Positions 16,920 to 25,821 of a stretch of DNA of 64,000 bases are shown here, one piece after another. The translations under genes and the position numbers were made by a program. Source of the DNA: Bin75 sp965212135. Lineage in GTDB: Bacteria; Nitrospirota; Nitrospiria; Nitrospirales; UBA8639. The stretch is taken from assembly GCA_965212135.1 (NCBI GenBank), contig OZ243044.1, positions 682,001 through 746,000 of the forward strand, in the 5' to 3' direction. Each line of letters begins with the position of its first letter. The first letter of the stretch is position 1. Below the pieces are notes generated by a model, which ran no database searches, had not been told where the DNA came from, and saw only the letters and a program-made list of their open reading frames with translations.

Positions 16920-18909
16920 TGGCGTCTCTCTTGCCGTGCCTGAATTCTTCAAGACTCACGCCAAGAATCATGGCAATATGTTCTTGCGTCCTCTTTTGCA
17001 TCTTTCGTGTGGTCATGTAGGCCGTCACGGTTTGCGAGGGGATCTCAGCTTTTTTGGCCAACTCCGCAAGAGTCATGTTTCGATCACGCAAGATCCACGC
17101 CAGGTTTTTTCGCAACTGCGTGGTTGCGTCTCCTTCTTGTTCTTCATAACATTCAAGGAAAGTTGTCCTTGGAACATTCAGGAATGTTGAGATTTTCTTT
17201 AAGAGGTTCGATCGCCAAACCGTTTTCCTCAACAGATATGAGATACCTGCTTGATGGATCTTGATCGCATCCATAAATTCTTTTCTGGCTATGTCTTTCT
17301 CTCGCAAAATTTCTTCGAGCTTTAAGCCAAGTTTGGTCTTTTCTCTTTTTTGTCTTTTCGGGCCGGCCGCTTTCTGCCAGGCCTGAGGAAGCTGGCCAAC
17401 GTAGGTTCTTTTTCGTTGACTGGCCGGTGCGATGCGAAGTTTGGCTCGATACGTGGCAACGCTCCGCTGCGCAATGGTAATCCCTTGATCTCTCAACCTC
17501 AATACAATGTCTCGATCGTCGAGTAACTTGCGCGGATCTTCTTTGTCAACCATTTCACGAATCAACTCGCGAACGGTGTGCGAGGATAAAAATTCCGCCC
17601 CAGGAGTCGCACGTTGAATGCCCCCGTCAAAGAAGAACTTGAGTTCCAACAGGCCTTGGGGGCAGTGCATATATTTATTCCTCGTCACCCGACTGATGGT
17701 TGATTCATGCATGCCGACATCTTCGGCCACCTGCTTCAGTACGCATGGTTTTAAATAACGAATACCCCGTTCCAGAAAGGGTTCCTGAAATTTGATCAAG
17801 CTCTTGACCACCTTCAGAATCGTTCTGTTTCTCTGCTCAAGACTGCGAAGAATCCACCGAGCCCCCCGCAATTTTTTTTCCAGGTAGGCCCTCGCGGCCT
17901 CGCCATCTCCATTCCTGGCTCCCAACATCCGTTCGTAATCGGGACTAATCCGCACGCGAGGCATCCCCTCTTCATTGAGGAATACCTGCCATTCTCCTTC
18001 GTCTTTACACACAAAGACGTCAGGCACAATGACTTGGTTGACATCGGAACAATAGGGCCGCCCCGGCTTTGGCTCCAGGCCTTCAATCACATGCACCGCC
18101 TCATAAATCTCTTCCACGGGCCTTCCAATTTTTTTGGCGACCTTGTCGTACTGTTTTCTCTGAAGGTCGTGAAGATGGTTCCTGATAATCAGTTCAAGCA
18201 GGGATTCCGGATGTGCGTTGCCATGAATATCGTCACTGCCGATGGGCATTTTCTGAAGATGCCTGAGCTGAATCAATAAACATTCCCGCAGATCTCGCGC
18301 GGCCACACCGATGGGGTCAAAGGTTTGTATTAACGACAACACAGAATCTACTTTTTTGACGGACACGCTGGCCTCTTCGGCCACTTCCTCTATAGACGTC
18401 CGCAGATATCCATCTTCATCAAGATTGCCAATTAAGACGAGTCCAATCGTTTTTTCCTCTTCATCCTCGGAAGAAAGCCGAAGCTGCCAGAGCAGGTGGT
18501 CTTCAAGCCGGGCCGGATTCTCCATGGTCTGCTCATAAGAAGGACAATCTATCGCCGAGCCAGGAGAACCATTGCCTCCGGACGGCCAATCACTTTCATA
18601 ATAATCTTCCCACCCGTCCGGGGAGATCGGCTCGGAAAACTCATCGGCCTCTTTCTCTTCAACTTCTTCACCGGCATCCCCATCGCCAACCATCTCTTCC
18701 TTGTTCACGGGAACAGCCTCTTCGGACGCGGTACCATCCCCCTCATCCACATCGGCATTCAACTCTTCAAGGAGCGGGTTTTCCATCAAATGTTGAGCAA
18801 CCACTTGTTGCAACTCCAGTCTGGAGAACTGCAATAATTTGATGGCTTGTTGCAGTTGGGGTGTCATCACCAATGTCTGGCTCGCCCGCAAATTAAGTTT
18901 TAGTTTCAT
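16906..18909 (-). CDS. rpoN: RNA polymerase sigma-54 factor with C-terminal double HTH extension
   Basis: 667 aa, against about 480 for typical RpoN. Region I (residues 1-50) has SQTLVMTPQLQQAIKLLQ and LMENPLLEE. An acidic region II (about 51-130) follows, then the core-binding domain (about 130-320) and the DNA-binding part with HESTISRVTRNKY (401-413). The RpoN box is AQRSVATYRAKL at 480-491. Where RpoN normally ends (RIAPASQRKR, to about 500) the frame continues. Residues 526-587 and 597-656 form two Cro/CI-like helix-turn-helix modules, the second clear (MTLAELAKKAEIPSQTVTAY). The ATG at 18909 replaces a TTG at 18933. The gene follows lptB and overlaps pilM. Confidence 0.92.
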   Translation of the reverse strand: MKLKLNLRASQTLVMTPQLQQAIKLLQFSRLELQQVVAQHLMENPLLEELNADVDEGDGTASEEAVPVNKEEMVGDGDAGEEVEEKEADEFSEPISPDGWEDYYESDWPSGGNGSPGSAIDCPSYEQTMENPARLEDHLLWQLRLSSEDEEEKTIGLVLIGNLDEDGYLRTSIEEVAEEASVSVKKVDSVLSLIQTFDPIGVAARDLRECLLIQLRHLQKMPIGSDDIHGNAHPESLLELIIRNHLHDLQRKQYDKVAKKIGRPVEEIYEAVHVIEGLEPKPGRPYCSDVNQVIVPDVFVCKDEGEWQVFLNEEGMPRVRISPDYERMLGARNGDGEAARAYLEKKLRGARWILRSLEQRNRTILKVVKSLIKFQEPFLERGIRYLKPCVLKQVAEDVGMHESTISRVTRNKYMHCPQGLLELKFFFDGGIQRATPGAEFLSSHTVRELIREMVDKEDPRKLLDDRDIVLRLRDQGITIAQRSVATYRAKLRIAPASQRKRTYVGQLPQAWQKAAGPKRQKREKTKLGLKLEEILREKDIARKEFMDAIKIHQAGISYLLRKTVWRSNLLKKISTFLNVPRTTFLECYEEQEGDATTQLRKNLAWILRDRNMTLAELAKKAEIPSQTVTAYMTTRKMQKRTQEHIAMILGVSLEEFRHGKRDANGES

Positions 18910-18937
18910 ATCGGCACCACAGGAAAGATGCAAGCAC

Positions 18938-19687
18938 TCATAACGTGAAGCGTTCGCCTAAATATATCTCTCTGGCTTTTGGGCTCTTCACAATGGCTTC
19001 TGACGTTCCCGATTCCAGAATCGTTCCTTCATGAATGATATACGCATGATCCGTGATGGAAAGCGTTTCTTGCACGTTATGATCCGTAAGCAAGAGACCG
19101 ATCTGTTTTCTCTTCAAGGATTGAATGATAGTTTGGATATCGGTCATCGCAATGGGATCAATCCCCGCAAACGGCTCATCCAACAATACAAAAAGAGGAT
19201 TGGTCGCGAGAGCCCTCGTGATTTCCAACCGACGACGCTCGCCGCCAGAAAGCGTGTAGGCCATGTTTTTTCGCAACCTGGCCAACCCAAGCTCGTTCAA
19301 TAAACTCTCCAGACGTTCCCGACGTTCCACCGGAGAGAGATTAAGAGTTTCCAGGACCGCGCCAATATTATCCTGAACGGACAAGCGACGAAACACGGAG
19401 GCTTCTTGCGGGAGATAACCAATGCCTCGACGAGCCCTCCGGGACATGGACAAGGCCGTGATCGAATCCTGGTTTAAGAAAATCTGTCCATGATCCGGCT
19501 GACAACGGCCGACCATCATGCTGAAAATGGTGGTCTTTCCGGCCCCATTCGGCCCCAACAACCCGACAATTTGTCCCGATTCGACTTCTAATGAGACACC
19601 GCGAACGACCTCCCGCCCCCTGAAGGTTTTTCGCAACTCCCTGGCGTAAAGCCGCGAGTGCCCTGCGACAGGTTGCAAAGGATCCAA
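18938..19687 (-). CDS. lptB: LPS export ABC transporter ATP-binding protein
   Basis: 249 aa. ATPase that powers LPS extraction by the LptBFGC complex. Walker A GPNGAGKTT, the Q-loop in GYLPQEASVF, signature LSGGERRRLEI, Walker B LFVLLDEPFAGIDP and the H-loop LLTDHNV are present. The start is TTG at 19685-19687, supported by GGAGG 5 bases upstream (19693-19697); no ATG fits. It lies between lptA and rpoN, the common lptC-lptA-lptB-rpoN order. Confidence 0.95.
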   Translation of the reverse strand: MDPLQPVAGHSRLYARELRKTFRGREVVRGVSLEVESGQIVGLLGPNGAGKTTIFSMMVGRCQPDHGQIFLNQDSITALSMSRRARRGIGYLPQEASVFRRLSVQDNIGAVLETLNLSPVERRERLESLLNELGLARLRKNMAYTLSGGERRRLEITRALATNPLFVLLDEPFAGIDPIAMTDIQTIIQSLKRKQIGLLLTDHNVQETLSITDHAYIIHEGTILESGTSEAIVKSPKAREIYLGERFTL

Positions 19688-19701
19688 GATTGCCTCCGGC
19701 C

Positions 19702-20238
19702 TTACCGCCCTTGTTCATCGAGAATCGTCACGTGGGATCCTCCTTCGACGATGCTTCGGTCTTCCTTTAAAAACATGGTCATTCGGGACCCGGACACCTT
19801 CGTTCCACGTTGCCAGGCCACAGGCGAATCGGTCAGGACAATTTTTTCTTCATCTTTATAATACACGGCCCGTCCACTCGTGGCTCTCCCGTCCGATCTT
19901 TCAATGACCACCTGGCCTGTGGCCTCAATCCGTTGAATCTTTTGACTCAATGCCTGCTCTTCTGTTTGGCGGCGTTGATGGCGGGGCCCTTCCTCAAACG
20001 TCACAATCATCCGAGCGGACCGCATGACGAAATCCCCTTTTTGCAAAACCACCATACCTTCAAAAATCGCCCGTTGGGAGTCTCCTTCGGCGGTCATGGT
20101 CTGTGAAGTAATCGTGGTGGGCTCTCCTTCTTCGGCAAAGCCGACTGGCACGGCCTGCGCCCAGAGGAAACCGCAGAGCAACAACGCGGCGGAGGGTAGC
20201 GTGCGAGATTCAGGACGCAACGTGTACCCGCACATCAT
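19702..20238 (-). CDS. lptA: Periplasmic LPS transport protein LptA
   Basis: 178 aa. It forms the periplasmic bridge carrying LPS to the outer membrane. A signal peptide (SAALLLCGFLWAQAVPVGFA) precedes an OstA/LptA beta-jellyroll: ITSQTMTAEGDSQRAIFEGMVVLQKGDF, IEATGQVVIERSDGRATSGRAVYYKDEEKIVLTD in outline. It overlaps the lptC 3' end by 29 bases; two adjacent ATGs (20238, 20235) are possible starts. Confidence 0.88.
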   Translation of the reverse strand: MMCGYTLRPESRTLPSAALLLCGFLWAQAVPVGFAEEGEPTTITSQTMTAEGDSQRAIFEGMVVLQKGDFVMRSARMIVTFEEGPRHQRRQTEEQALSQKIQRIEATGQVVIERSDGRATSGRAVYYKDEEKIVLTDSPVAWQRGTKVSGSRMTMFLKEDRSIVEGGSHVTILDEQGR

Positions 20239-20776
20239 CCAGAACCGTCAACGTTTCGGTTGTCAACTTGCCAATCAATCCAATACCCGTAATGATCAAT
20301 CCATGCCCGTGTATCGTCACCGGTGTATTCGTGCGTATTTCCTGTTCCTTGTCCGCCCAGTGAATATGCGGGCTGAGAATCGTATAGCCATTGGCCAATT
20401 CAATCGCAATCACTTTTTGACGATTTCGAAGATCAAAATCGCTGCTAGCCGTATCAACCGTGCCTTCTTCAGCCCGCAGTTCCATTGCCTGACCGTCTTT
20501 GCCAAACAGCCGCACGTGAACGCTTTCAAGAATCACATGATGTTGAGACTCATTGGCCCGGGCCTTTTGAGCCTCCACCTCCCATTGGACTTTCCCTTCC
20601 TCGGTTTGACGATAGACAAAGCCTTCGATGCCGGCATCGGCGTTTTCAAAAACCGTTGCGGTCAGTACGGGAGGGGGCTGAGAGGACCGCACGTGCTGGG
20701 TCAGCACGTACCCAAGAAATCCCGCCATACTCAGTATGATTGCTCCCGAAACCCATCGAATCAGTGAGTGAGGCAT
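20210..20776 (-). CDS. lptC: LPS export inner-membrane-anchored protein LptC
   Basis: 188 aa. One N-terminal membrane anchor (WVSGAIILSMAGFLGYVLT) followed by a periplasmic jellyroll domain with the LptC pattern (GFVYRQTEEGKVQWEVEAQKA, LRAEEGTVDTASSDFDLRN). It hands LPS from the transporter to LptA. The ATG at 20776 has AAAGGA upstream; the frame extends back to a TTG at 20845 without support. A promoter lies just upstream. Confidence 0.85.
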   Translation of the reverse strand: MPHSLIRWVSGAIILSMAGFLGYVLTQHVRSSQPPPVLTATVFENADAGIEGFVYRQTEEGKVQWEVEAQKARANESQHHVILESVHVRLFGKDGQAMELRAEEGTVDTASSDFDLRNRQKVIAIELANGYTILSPHIHWADKEQEIRTNTPVTIHGHGLIITGIGLIGKLTTETLTVLDDVRVHVAS

Positions 20777-20811
20777 ACGCACGTCATTCCTTTGTGGAAC
20801 AAGCCACACAG

Positions 20812-20840
20812 AGAATAGCACACGCCCCGAACCAAGTAAA
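20812..20840 (-). promoter_or_regulatory. Promoter of the lpt-rpoN-pil operon
   Basis: On the minus strand TTTACT (plus 20835-20840) and TATTCT (plus 20812-20817) are 17 bases apart, and TGTG/TGC precedes the -10 as an extended -10. It stands between rplQ and lptC. Confidence 0.55.
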
Positions 20841-20958
20841 CTCAACGACCAACGAGGGAATCACGAAAAACAGGATTCGTCAACCAGTGAAAGCAGGAAA
20901 GTCGGCCGCTCAGGTGGGCAAAGACCGGAGGCAAGCGGAGGAGAGAATCACAAGACGA

Positions 20959-21375
20959 TTATGACGTCTGCCGGGCATCTTCGGCCTCAGACTCAGGAAC
21001 ATCGGAGACCGCAATCGGCCCACGTTCAATGAACTCGATTGCCACAAGTTCCGCAGCGTCTCCAGGGCGCCGTCTCGTTGGAACGATCCTGGTATAGCCG
21101 CCGGCATGGCCGCGAAATCGTCCGGCGACATCGTCAAACAACTTGGATACAACGTCTTTTTTTTGGATAAAGCTCAAGGCGCGCCTTCGAGCATGCAGTG
21201 ACCCGTCTTTCCCCAAGGTAATCATTTTTTCCGCGATACCGCGCAAGGCTTTGGCTTTCGCCACCGTGGTCTCAATCCGTTCGTGTTCCAGCAATGCGGT
21301 CACGAGGTTTCGAAACATCGCCCGGCGATGTTTCGTGTTTCGCCCAAATTGTCTGCCTTTTTTTCTATGACGCAC
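20959..21375 (-). CDS. rplQ: 50S ribosomal protein L17
   Basis: 138 aa. Typical N-terminus HRKKGRQFGRNTKHRRAMFRNL and the ARRRALSFIQKKDVV region. GTG start at 21375, with AGAGAG upstream. The protein has an acidic C-terminal tail of about 20 residues after the conserved domain. It is the last gene of the alpha cluster, following rpoA. Confidence 0.95.
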   Translation of the reverse strand: MRHRKKGRQFGRNTKHRRAMFRNLVTALLEHERIETTVAKAKALRGIAEKMITLGKDGSLHARRRALSFIQKKDVVSKLFDDVAGRFRGHAGGYTRIVPTRRRPGDAAELVAIEFIERGPIAVSDVPESEAEDARQTS

Positions 21376-21392
21376 AGCGCAACTCTCTTGCT

Positions 21393-22394
21393 TTAAGGTT
21401 CATTCAACTGGGGAGTGGTTTTTCCAGGGGTTTCTCGTTTGTGCCCTAAACCCAACCCCATCTCGGCCAACACTTCTTTGATTTCATTCAGAGACTTTTT
21501 CCCGAAGTTTTTGGTTTTGAGCATCTCCATCTCAGTTTTCTGGACGAGGTCTTCAATGGTTTTGATATTCGCGTTTTTGAGACAATTGGCCGCACGCACG
21601 GAAAGTTCCAGTTCGTTCACACTCCGAGTCAGATGTTTATTCAACTCGGCATGGGTTTCTTTGGACGCCGAATCATGATCCACCTCGGCTATTTCTTCAC
21701 TGGGGATGCAAATGGTCAAATGATCGCGGAGAATCGTCGCCGACGAGGAAACCGCCTCTTGCGGCGTAATACTTCCATCCGTCCACACTTCAATATCTAG
21801 TTTATCATAATCCGTCACGCGTCCCACACGGGCATTTTCTACGTGGAAGTTCACTCGTTTCACCGGGGAAAAAATTGAATCAACCGGAATCACGCCAATA
21901 GGCAATCCTTCTTCTTTATTGCGTTCGGCCGGGACGTATCCTCTGCCGGGTTTCACAATCAATTCGATATCCAGCACCCCGCCTTTGTCCAATGTGGCGA
22001 TGGGCAAATCAGGATTTAAAATCGTCACGTCGGCATCGTGCTGAATATCGGACGCACGGGCTTCGCCAGGGCCGTTTTTCTTCAAGCGTAGCGCTTTGGA
22101 TTTATCGGTATGAAGTTTGATGCGCAGATTTTTGACGTTTAAAATGATAATCGTCACGTCCTCCGTGACGCCAGGGATCGTGGAAAATTCATGAAACGCA
22201 CCTTCGATCTTGACGGAGGTTACAGCCGCCCCGTGCAACGATGACAGCAACACCCGTCGAAGAGAGTTGCCGATTGTCGTCCCAAAGCCACGCTCGAATG
22301 GCTCTGCCGTAAATCTCCCATAGATAGGCGAGGCCGTTTCGTTTTCCAACTCCAGCCGCAGCGGCAACTGAAAATCTTTTATCCCTTTGCTCAT
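21393..22394 (-). CDS. rpoA: DNA-directed RNA polymerase alpha subunit
   Basis: 333 aa. The N-terminal assembly domain contains the FERGFGTTIGNSLRRVLLSSLHG signature in outline. The C-terminal domain (from about residue 245) with LELSVRAANCLKNANI and NFGKKSLNEIKEVL contacts promoter UP elements and activators. The ATG at 22394 has GGGAGG upstream; a GTG at 22430 was rejected. It lies between rpsD and rplQ. Confidence 0.97.
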   Translation of the reverse strand: MSKGIKDFQLPLRLELENETASPIYGRFTAEPFERGFGTTIGNSLRRVLLSSLHGAAVTSVKIEGAFHEFSTIPGVTEDVTIIILNVKNLRIKLHTDKSKALRLKKNGPGEARASDIQHDADVTILNPDLPIATLDKGGVLDIELIVKPGRGYVPAERNKEEGLPIGVIPVDSIFSPVKRVNFHVENARVGRVTDYDKLDIEVWTDGSITPQEAVSSSATILRDHLTICIPSEEIAEVDHDSASKETHAELNKHLTRSVNELELSVRAANCLKNANIKTIEDLVQKTEMEMLKTKNFGKKSLNEIKEVLAEMGLGLGHKRETPGKTTPQLNEP

Positions 22395-22464
22395 TACGCC
22401 TCCCTTCACCTCATCGCTCCCGGCCTGCACGCGGGCCGGCGGGTGACTTCAAAATTTTCAACGT

Positions 22465-23097
22465 TTAGCGAGAGTATAGTTCCACAATGATTTGTTCATT
22501 CACCGGGGCTCCAATGTCATCCTTCGTTGGCAACGCCCGAATGGTCCCTTTCAACGCCTCACGATCACAGTCAATCCAGGTCACCGTTGCCTGCCTCTCG
22601 GCAACCTGCACGGCGGCTTGAATCGCCAGCAGTTCCAAGCTCCGTGGTCGCACCTGAATCACGTCTCCAACGGAAGTGGTATACGATGGAATATCCGTTT
22701 TTCTGCCATTGACCACAATATGTCCATGACTCACGAATTGCTGGGCTTGCTTGCGTGAAAGAGCCAACCCAATCCGATAGACGACGTTATCCAAGCGACG
22801 CTCAAGCAACGCCAAAAGATTTTCGCCCGTGACGCCGGCCTGGCGTTCGGCTCGTTTGAAAATTCCGCGAAACTGGCGCTCTTGAATCCCATACATTCGA
22901 CGCAATTTCTGCTTTTCACGAAGCTGGAGACTGTACTCCGTCGCACGGGTTCGAGTTCGAGATTGCCCGTGCTGCCCGGGCGCATAGCTACGCCGTTCAA
23001 TCGCACATTTGTCGGTCATGCAACGTGTTCCCTTAAGGAACAGCTTGACACCCTCTCTTCGACAAATCCTACAAACCGGCCCACGATAATTTGCCAC
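22465..23097 (-). CDS. rpsD: 30S ribosomal protein S4
   Basis: 210 aa. N-terminal zinc-type Cys set (CRICRREG, CMTDKC) and an S4 RNA-binding domain (LDNVVYRIGLALSRKQAQQ, VSHGHIVVNGR). GTG start at 23097, with AGAGG upstream. A primary binder of 16S rRNA and, in many bacteria, translational repressor of this cluster. Confidence 0.97.
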   Translation of the reverse strand: MANYRGPVCRICRREGVKLFLKGTRCMTDKCAIERRSYAPGQHGQSRTRTRATEYSLQLREKQKLRRMYGIQERQFRGIFKRAERQAGVTGENLLALLERRLDNVVYRIGLALSRKQAQQFVSHGHIVVNGRKTDIPSYTTSVGDVIQVRPRSLELLAIQAAVQVAERQATVTWIDCDREALKGTIRALPTKDDIGAPVNEQIIVELYSR

Positions 23098-23177
23098 GTT
23101 TTTCGCCTCTCACTTGCAATGCTTCAGGCCTTGAGTTCGCGTTCCCAACGTCTGAAAGTTTAGTATTGAGCCACCGG

Positions 23178-23561
23178 TTACACTCTCCGCCTTTTAGGAG
23201 GACGGCATCCATTATGAGGAATGGGGGTCACATCGCGAATCAAGTTCACCCGTAAGCCCGCGGATTGCAAGGCTCGCACCGCCGACTCACGTCCCGAGCC
23301 CGGCCCGTTGACATAGACGTCAATGTGGCGCATCCCATGTTCCATGGCTTTTCGACCCGCCGTCTCTCCCGCCCGCGTCGCCGCAAACGGGGTGCTCTTT
23401 CTGGATCCTTTGAAGCCCAAGCCCCCCGCACTCGACCACGAAACAGTATTCCCCTTCATATCCGTAATGGTGATAAGCGTGTTGTTAAACGATGCTTGAA
23501 TATGGGCAATACCCGCTTGCACGACTTTTTTCTCTTTTTTGCGACCCTTTTTTACGTTCAT
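23178..23561 (-). CDS. rpsK: 30S ribosomal protein S11
   Basis: 127 aa. Conserved GIAHIQASFNNTLITITD and the C-terminal RDVTPIPHNGCRPPKRRRV are intact. It forms part of the small-subunit platform. Sits between rpsM and rpsD. Confidence 0.97.
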   Translation of the reverse strand: MNVKKGRKKEKKVVQAGIAHIQASFNNTLITITDMKGNTVSWSSAGGLGFKGSRKSTPFAATRAGETAGRKAMEHGMRHIDVYVNGPGSGRESAVRALQSAGLRVNLIRDVTPIPHNGCRPPKRRRV

Positions 23562-23581
23562 GCCGTCCCCTGCGTTCCTTT

Positions 23582-23950
23582 CTATCGTTTGGTCCTGCCA
23601 ATTGAAGCCCGTTTCCCTTTTCTGGTTCGCGAATTTGTTTTGGTTCGTTGCCCGCGAACAGGGAGCCCCCTTCGATGCCGAAGACCGCGATAGGTCCCCG
23701 TATCAATCAGGCGTTTGATGCTGAGGGTCACCTCTTTCCGAAGATCCCCCTCCACGATATAGTCTTTATCGATCGTCTCGCGCAATTTGACAATGTCTGC
23801 TTCACGAAGGTCTTTGACGCGCATGGCACTGTCAATGCCGGTCCTTCGTAAAATCTGCCGCGCGCTCCACGGCCCAATCCCATAAATATACGTCAACCCA
23901 ATATCAATACGCTTCCCAACGGGAAGATCAACGCCTGCTATCCGCGCCAT
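23582..23950 (-). CDS. rpsM: 30S ribosomal protein S13
   Basis: 122 aa. Starts MARIAGVDLPVGKRIDIGLTYI-like and contains RGLRHRRGLPVRGQRTKTNSRTRKG near the basic C-terminus. A head protein contacting the P-site tRNA and 50S bridge. ATG at 23950; follows rpmJ. Confidence 0.97.
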   Translation of the reverse strand: MARIAGVDLPVGKRIDIGLTYIYGIGPWSARQILRRTGIDSAMRVKDLREADIVKLRETIDKDYIVEGDLRKEVTLSIKRLIDTGTYRGLRHRRGLPVRGQRTKTNSRTRKGKRASIGRTKR

Positions 23951-24020
23951 GTGCTCTCCTTCGCACCGACCCGCACCCGCGTCCGGTCAGGACTGATTGA
24001 GGAACATCGGTGTTTCGTCA

Positions 24021-24134
24021 TTAGCCTTGTCGTTGCTTGTGGCGGGGATTGCTACATCGAACCCGAACAACGCCCCGTCGTCGAAACACAATACATTTTG
24101 AACAAATCGGCTTGACGGATGATTTGACTTTCAT
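24021..24134 (-). CDS. rpmJ: 50S ribosomal protein L36 (zinc-binding form)
   Basis: 37 aa, found by reading the infA-rpsM gap. The protein begins MKVKSSVKPICSKC and ends NPRHKQRQG. Cys11, Cys14, Cys27 and His32 make the zinc-ribbon of the C+ form. ATG at 24134, AGAGAGG upstream, TAA at 24021-24023. Its place between infA and rpsM is the standard one. Confidence 0.95.
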   Translation of the reverse strand: MKVKSSVKPICSKCIVFRRRGVVRVRCSNPRHKQRQG

Positions 24135-24150
24135 GAACCAGCCTCTCTCC

Positions 24151-24369
24151 TTATTTAAAGCGATAGGTAATCCGTCCCCGTTTGAGATCATAAGGCGACA
24201 ATTCCACCGTCACCTTGTCACCCGGAAGAATTCGAATAAAATGCATGCGCATCTTCCCGGAAATATGTGCCAGAATTTTATGGCCACTCTCTAATTCAAC
24301 TCGAAACATGGCATTGGGCAATGTTTCCATGACCACCCCTTGCACTTCAATAACGTCTTCCTTTGCCAT
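24151..24369 (-). CDS. infA: Translation initiation factor IF-1
   Basis: 72 aa, the standard length. OB-fold sequence with MAKEDVIEVQGVV, NAMFRVELESGHKILAHISGKMR in outline and the C-terminal YDLKRGRITYRFK. It blocks the ribosomal A site during initiation. Lies between map and rpmJ. Confidence 0.97.
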   Translation of the reverse strand: MAKEDVIEVQGVVMETLPNAMFRVELESGHKILAHISGKMRMHFIRILPGDKVTVELSPYDLKRGRITYRFK

Positions 24370-24390
24370 ACTGTTCGCATCACGCCAACA

Positions 24391-25161
24391 TCAATTGACG
24401 CTCACCTGCTCCTCGACCGTTGTGAGAATTTTCGGCGGCCCCACGGGTTGGATGGCCACCGTATGCTCAAAATGCGCCGAAAGACTGCCATCCTTGGTGA
24501 CGGCGGTCCAGTGGTCGTCCAAAATCCGCACTTGCGGCCCCCCCACGTTCACCATCGGCTCAATCGCCAACACCATCCCAAACTGCAGGCGTGAGCCTTG
24601 CCCGGGACGCCCATAATTGGGAACCTGCGGGTCTTCATGCAATTGCCGGCCAATCCCATGCCCGACAAAATCTCGCACAACGGAAAACCCGTGAGATTCC
24701 ACGTGGCGTTGAATCGTATGGCCGATATCCGACAGCCGATTCCCCGCCCGTGCCTGATCAATGCCTCGATACATTGCCTCTTCCGTCACCGTGAGCAAGG
24801 TTGCCACCTGGCCGGGCACAGACCCAACGGGGACCGTGACGGCTCCATCACCATAAAATCCATGAACAATCGCTCCCAAGTCAAGCCCGACAATATCCCC
24901 TTCTTGCAGCTCCCGGCTAGAGGGAATGCCATGCACCACTTCCTGATTCACCGAGACACACAGGGTCCCGGGGAAATCGCGGTACCCTTTAAAGGCCGGA
25001 ATCCCGCCACGGTCCCGAATAAACGTTTCGGCTATTTTGTCCAAATGCAACGTGGTGGCACCTGGCCTGACCGCCTGTTTGAGAACCTGATGCGCCTCAG
25101 CCACGATCTTCGCCGCTTGCGCCATCAACTCAATTTCTTCCTCGGTCTTGAGCATAATCAT
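24391..25161 (-). CDS. map: Methionine aminopeptidase, type I
   Basis: 256 aa. It removes N-terminal Met from new proteins. Metal-binding residues are in context: GDIVGLDLGAIVHGFYGD (first Asp pair), the HGIGRQLHEDPQVPN His, and the two C-terminal Glu in AIEPMVNV and HFEHTVAI. It follows adk with a 6-base gap. ATG at 25161 or 25155. Confidence 0.96.
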   Translation of the reverse strand: MIMLKTEEEIELMAQAAKIVAEAHQVLKQAVRPGATTLHLDKIAETFIRDRGGIPAFKGYRDFPGTLCVSVNQEVVHGIPSSRELQEGDIVGLDLGAIVHGFYGDGAVTVPVGSVPGQVATLLTVTEEAMYRGIDQARAGNRLSDIGHTIQRHVESHGFSVVRDFVGHGIGRQLHEDPQVPNYGRPGQGSRLQFGMVLAIEPMVNVGGPQVRILDDHWTAVTKDGSLSAHFEHTVAIQPVGPPKILTTVEEQVSVN

Positions 25162-25167
25162 ATCGGG

Positions 25168-25815
25168 TTACGACCTCGCCAACAAAAGGAGCAATCGCGT
25201 ATGGACATCTTCCACGGAGCCCGTCCCGTCCAATTCAGCCAGCACATTATGCTCCTGATAATAGGCGATCAACGGAGAGGTTTGCTCTTCATAAACCGCG
25301 AGTCGTAATTCCACCGTTTCTCTGGTGTCATCACTGCGTTGAACGAGGGCCGTCCCGCAGGCTTCACAGAGTTCTTCCCGTTGAGACGGACGATAATCAA
25401 CATGATACACCGTAGCGCACTTTGGACAATTTCTTCGCCCAATCAACCGTTTGACCGCTTCCTCGCGGGGCATCACAAAATAAATGACGCGATCCAGAAC
25501 CACATTCCGCTTCCGAAGAATGTCGGACAAGGAATCCGCCTGCGGAACGGTTCGAGGAAATCCATCAAGAATAAATCCCTGTTCACATTCTGGAGAACCG
25601 AGTTTTTCGGCCACCAGACCAATCACCACCGTATCCGGCACGAGATCCCCCCGATCCATATATTGTTTCGCTTCACGACCCAAGGCCGTCTTTTTGTCCA
25701 CGCCAGCCCTTAATAAATCCCCCGTTGAAATTTTGGCAATTTTCAGGGCGGCTGAAACACGCTCAGCTTGCGTGCCCTTGCCCACCCCGGGCGCACCAAG
25801 AAAAACCAGTTGCAT
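25168..25815 (-). CDS. adk: Adenylate kinase (zinc-LID type)
   Basis: 215 aa. P-loop GAPGVGKGTQ, AMP-binding STGDLLRA and ILDGFPRT, and a long LID with four Cys (CPKC...CEAC) that bind zinc structurally. Interconverts ATP, ADP and AMP. Located between secY and map, the common spc arrangement. Confidence 0.97.
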   Translation of the reverse strand: MQLVFLGAPGVGKGTQAERVSAALKIAKISTGDLLRAGVDKKTALGREAKQYMDRGDLVPDTVVIGLVAEKLGSPECEQGFILDGFPRTVPQADSLSDILRKRNVVLDRVIYFVMPREEAVKRLIGRRNCPKCATVYHVDYRPSQREELCEACGTALVQRSDDTRETVELRLAVYEEQTSPLIAYYQEHNVLAELDGTGSVEDVHTRLLLLLARS

Positions 25816-25821
25816 GTCCCG

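Noticed and set aside
20140..20160. TGGCACGGCCTGCGC, similar to a -24/-12 sigma-54 promoter
   Set aside because: It lies inside the lptA coding sequence and its -12 part matches poorly.
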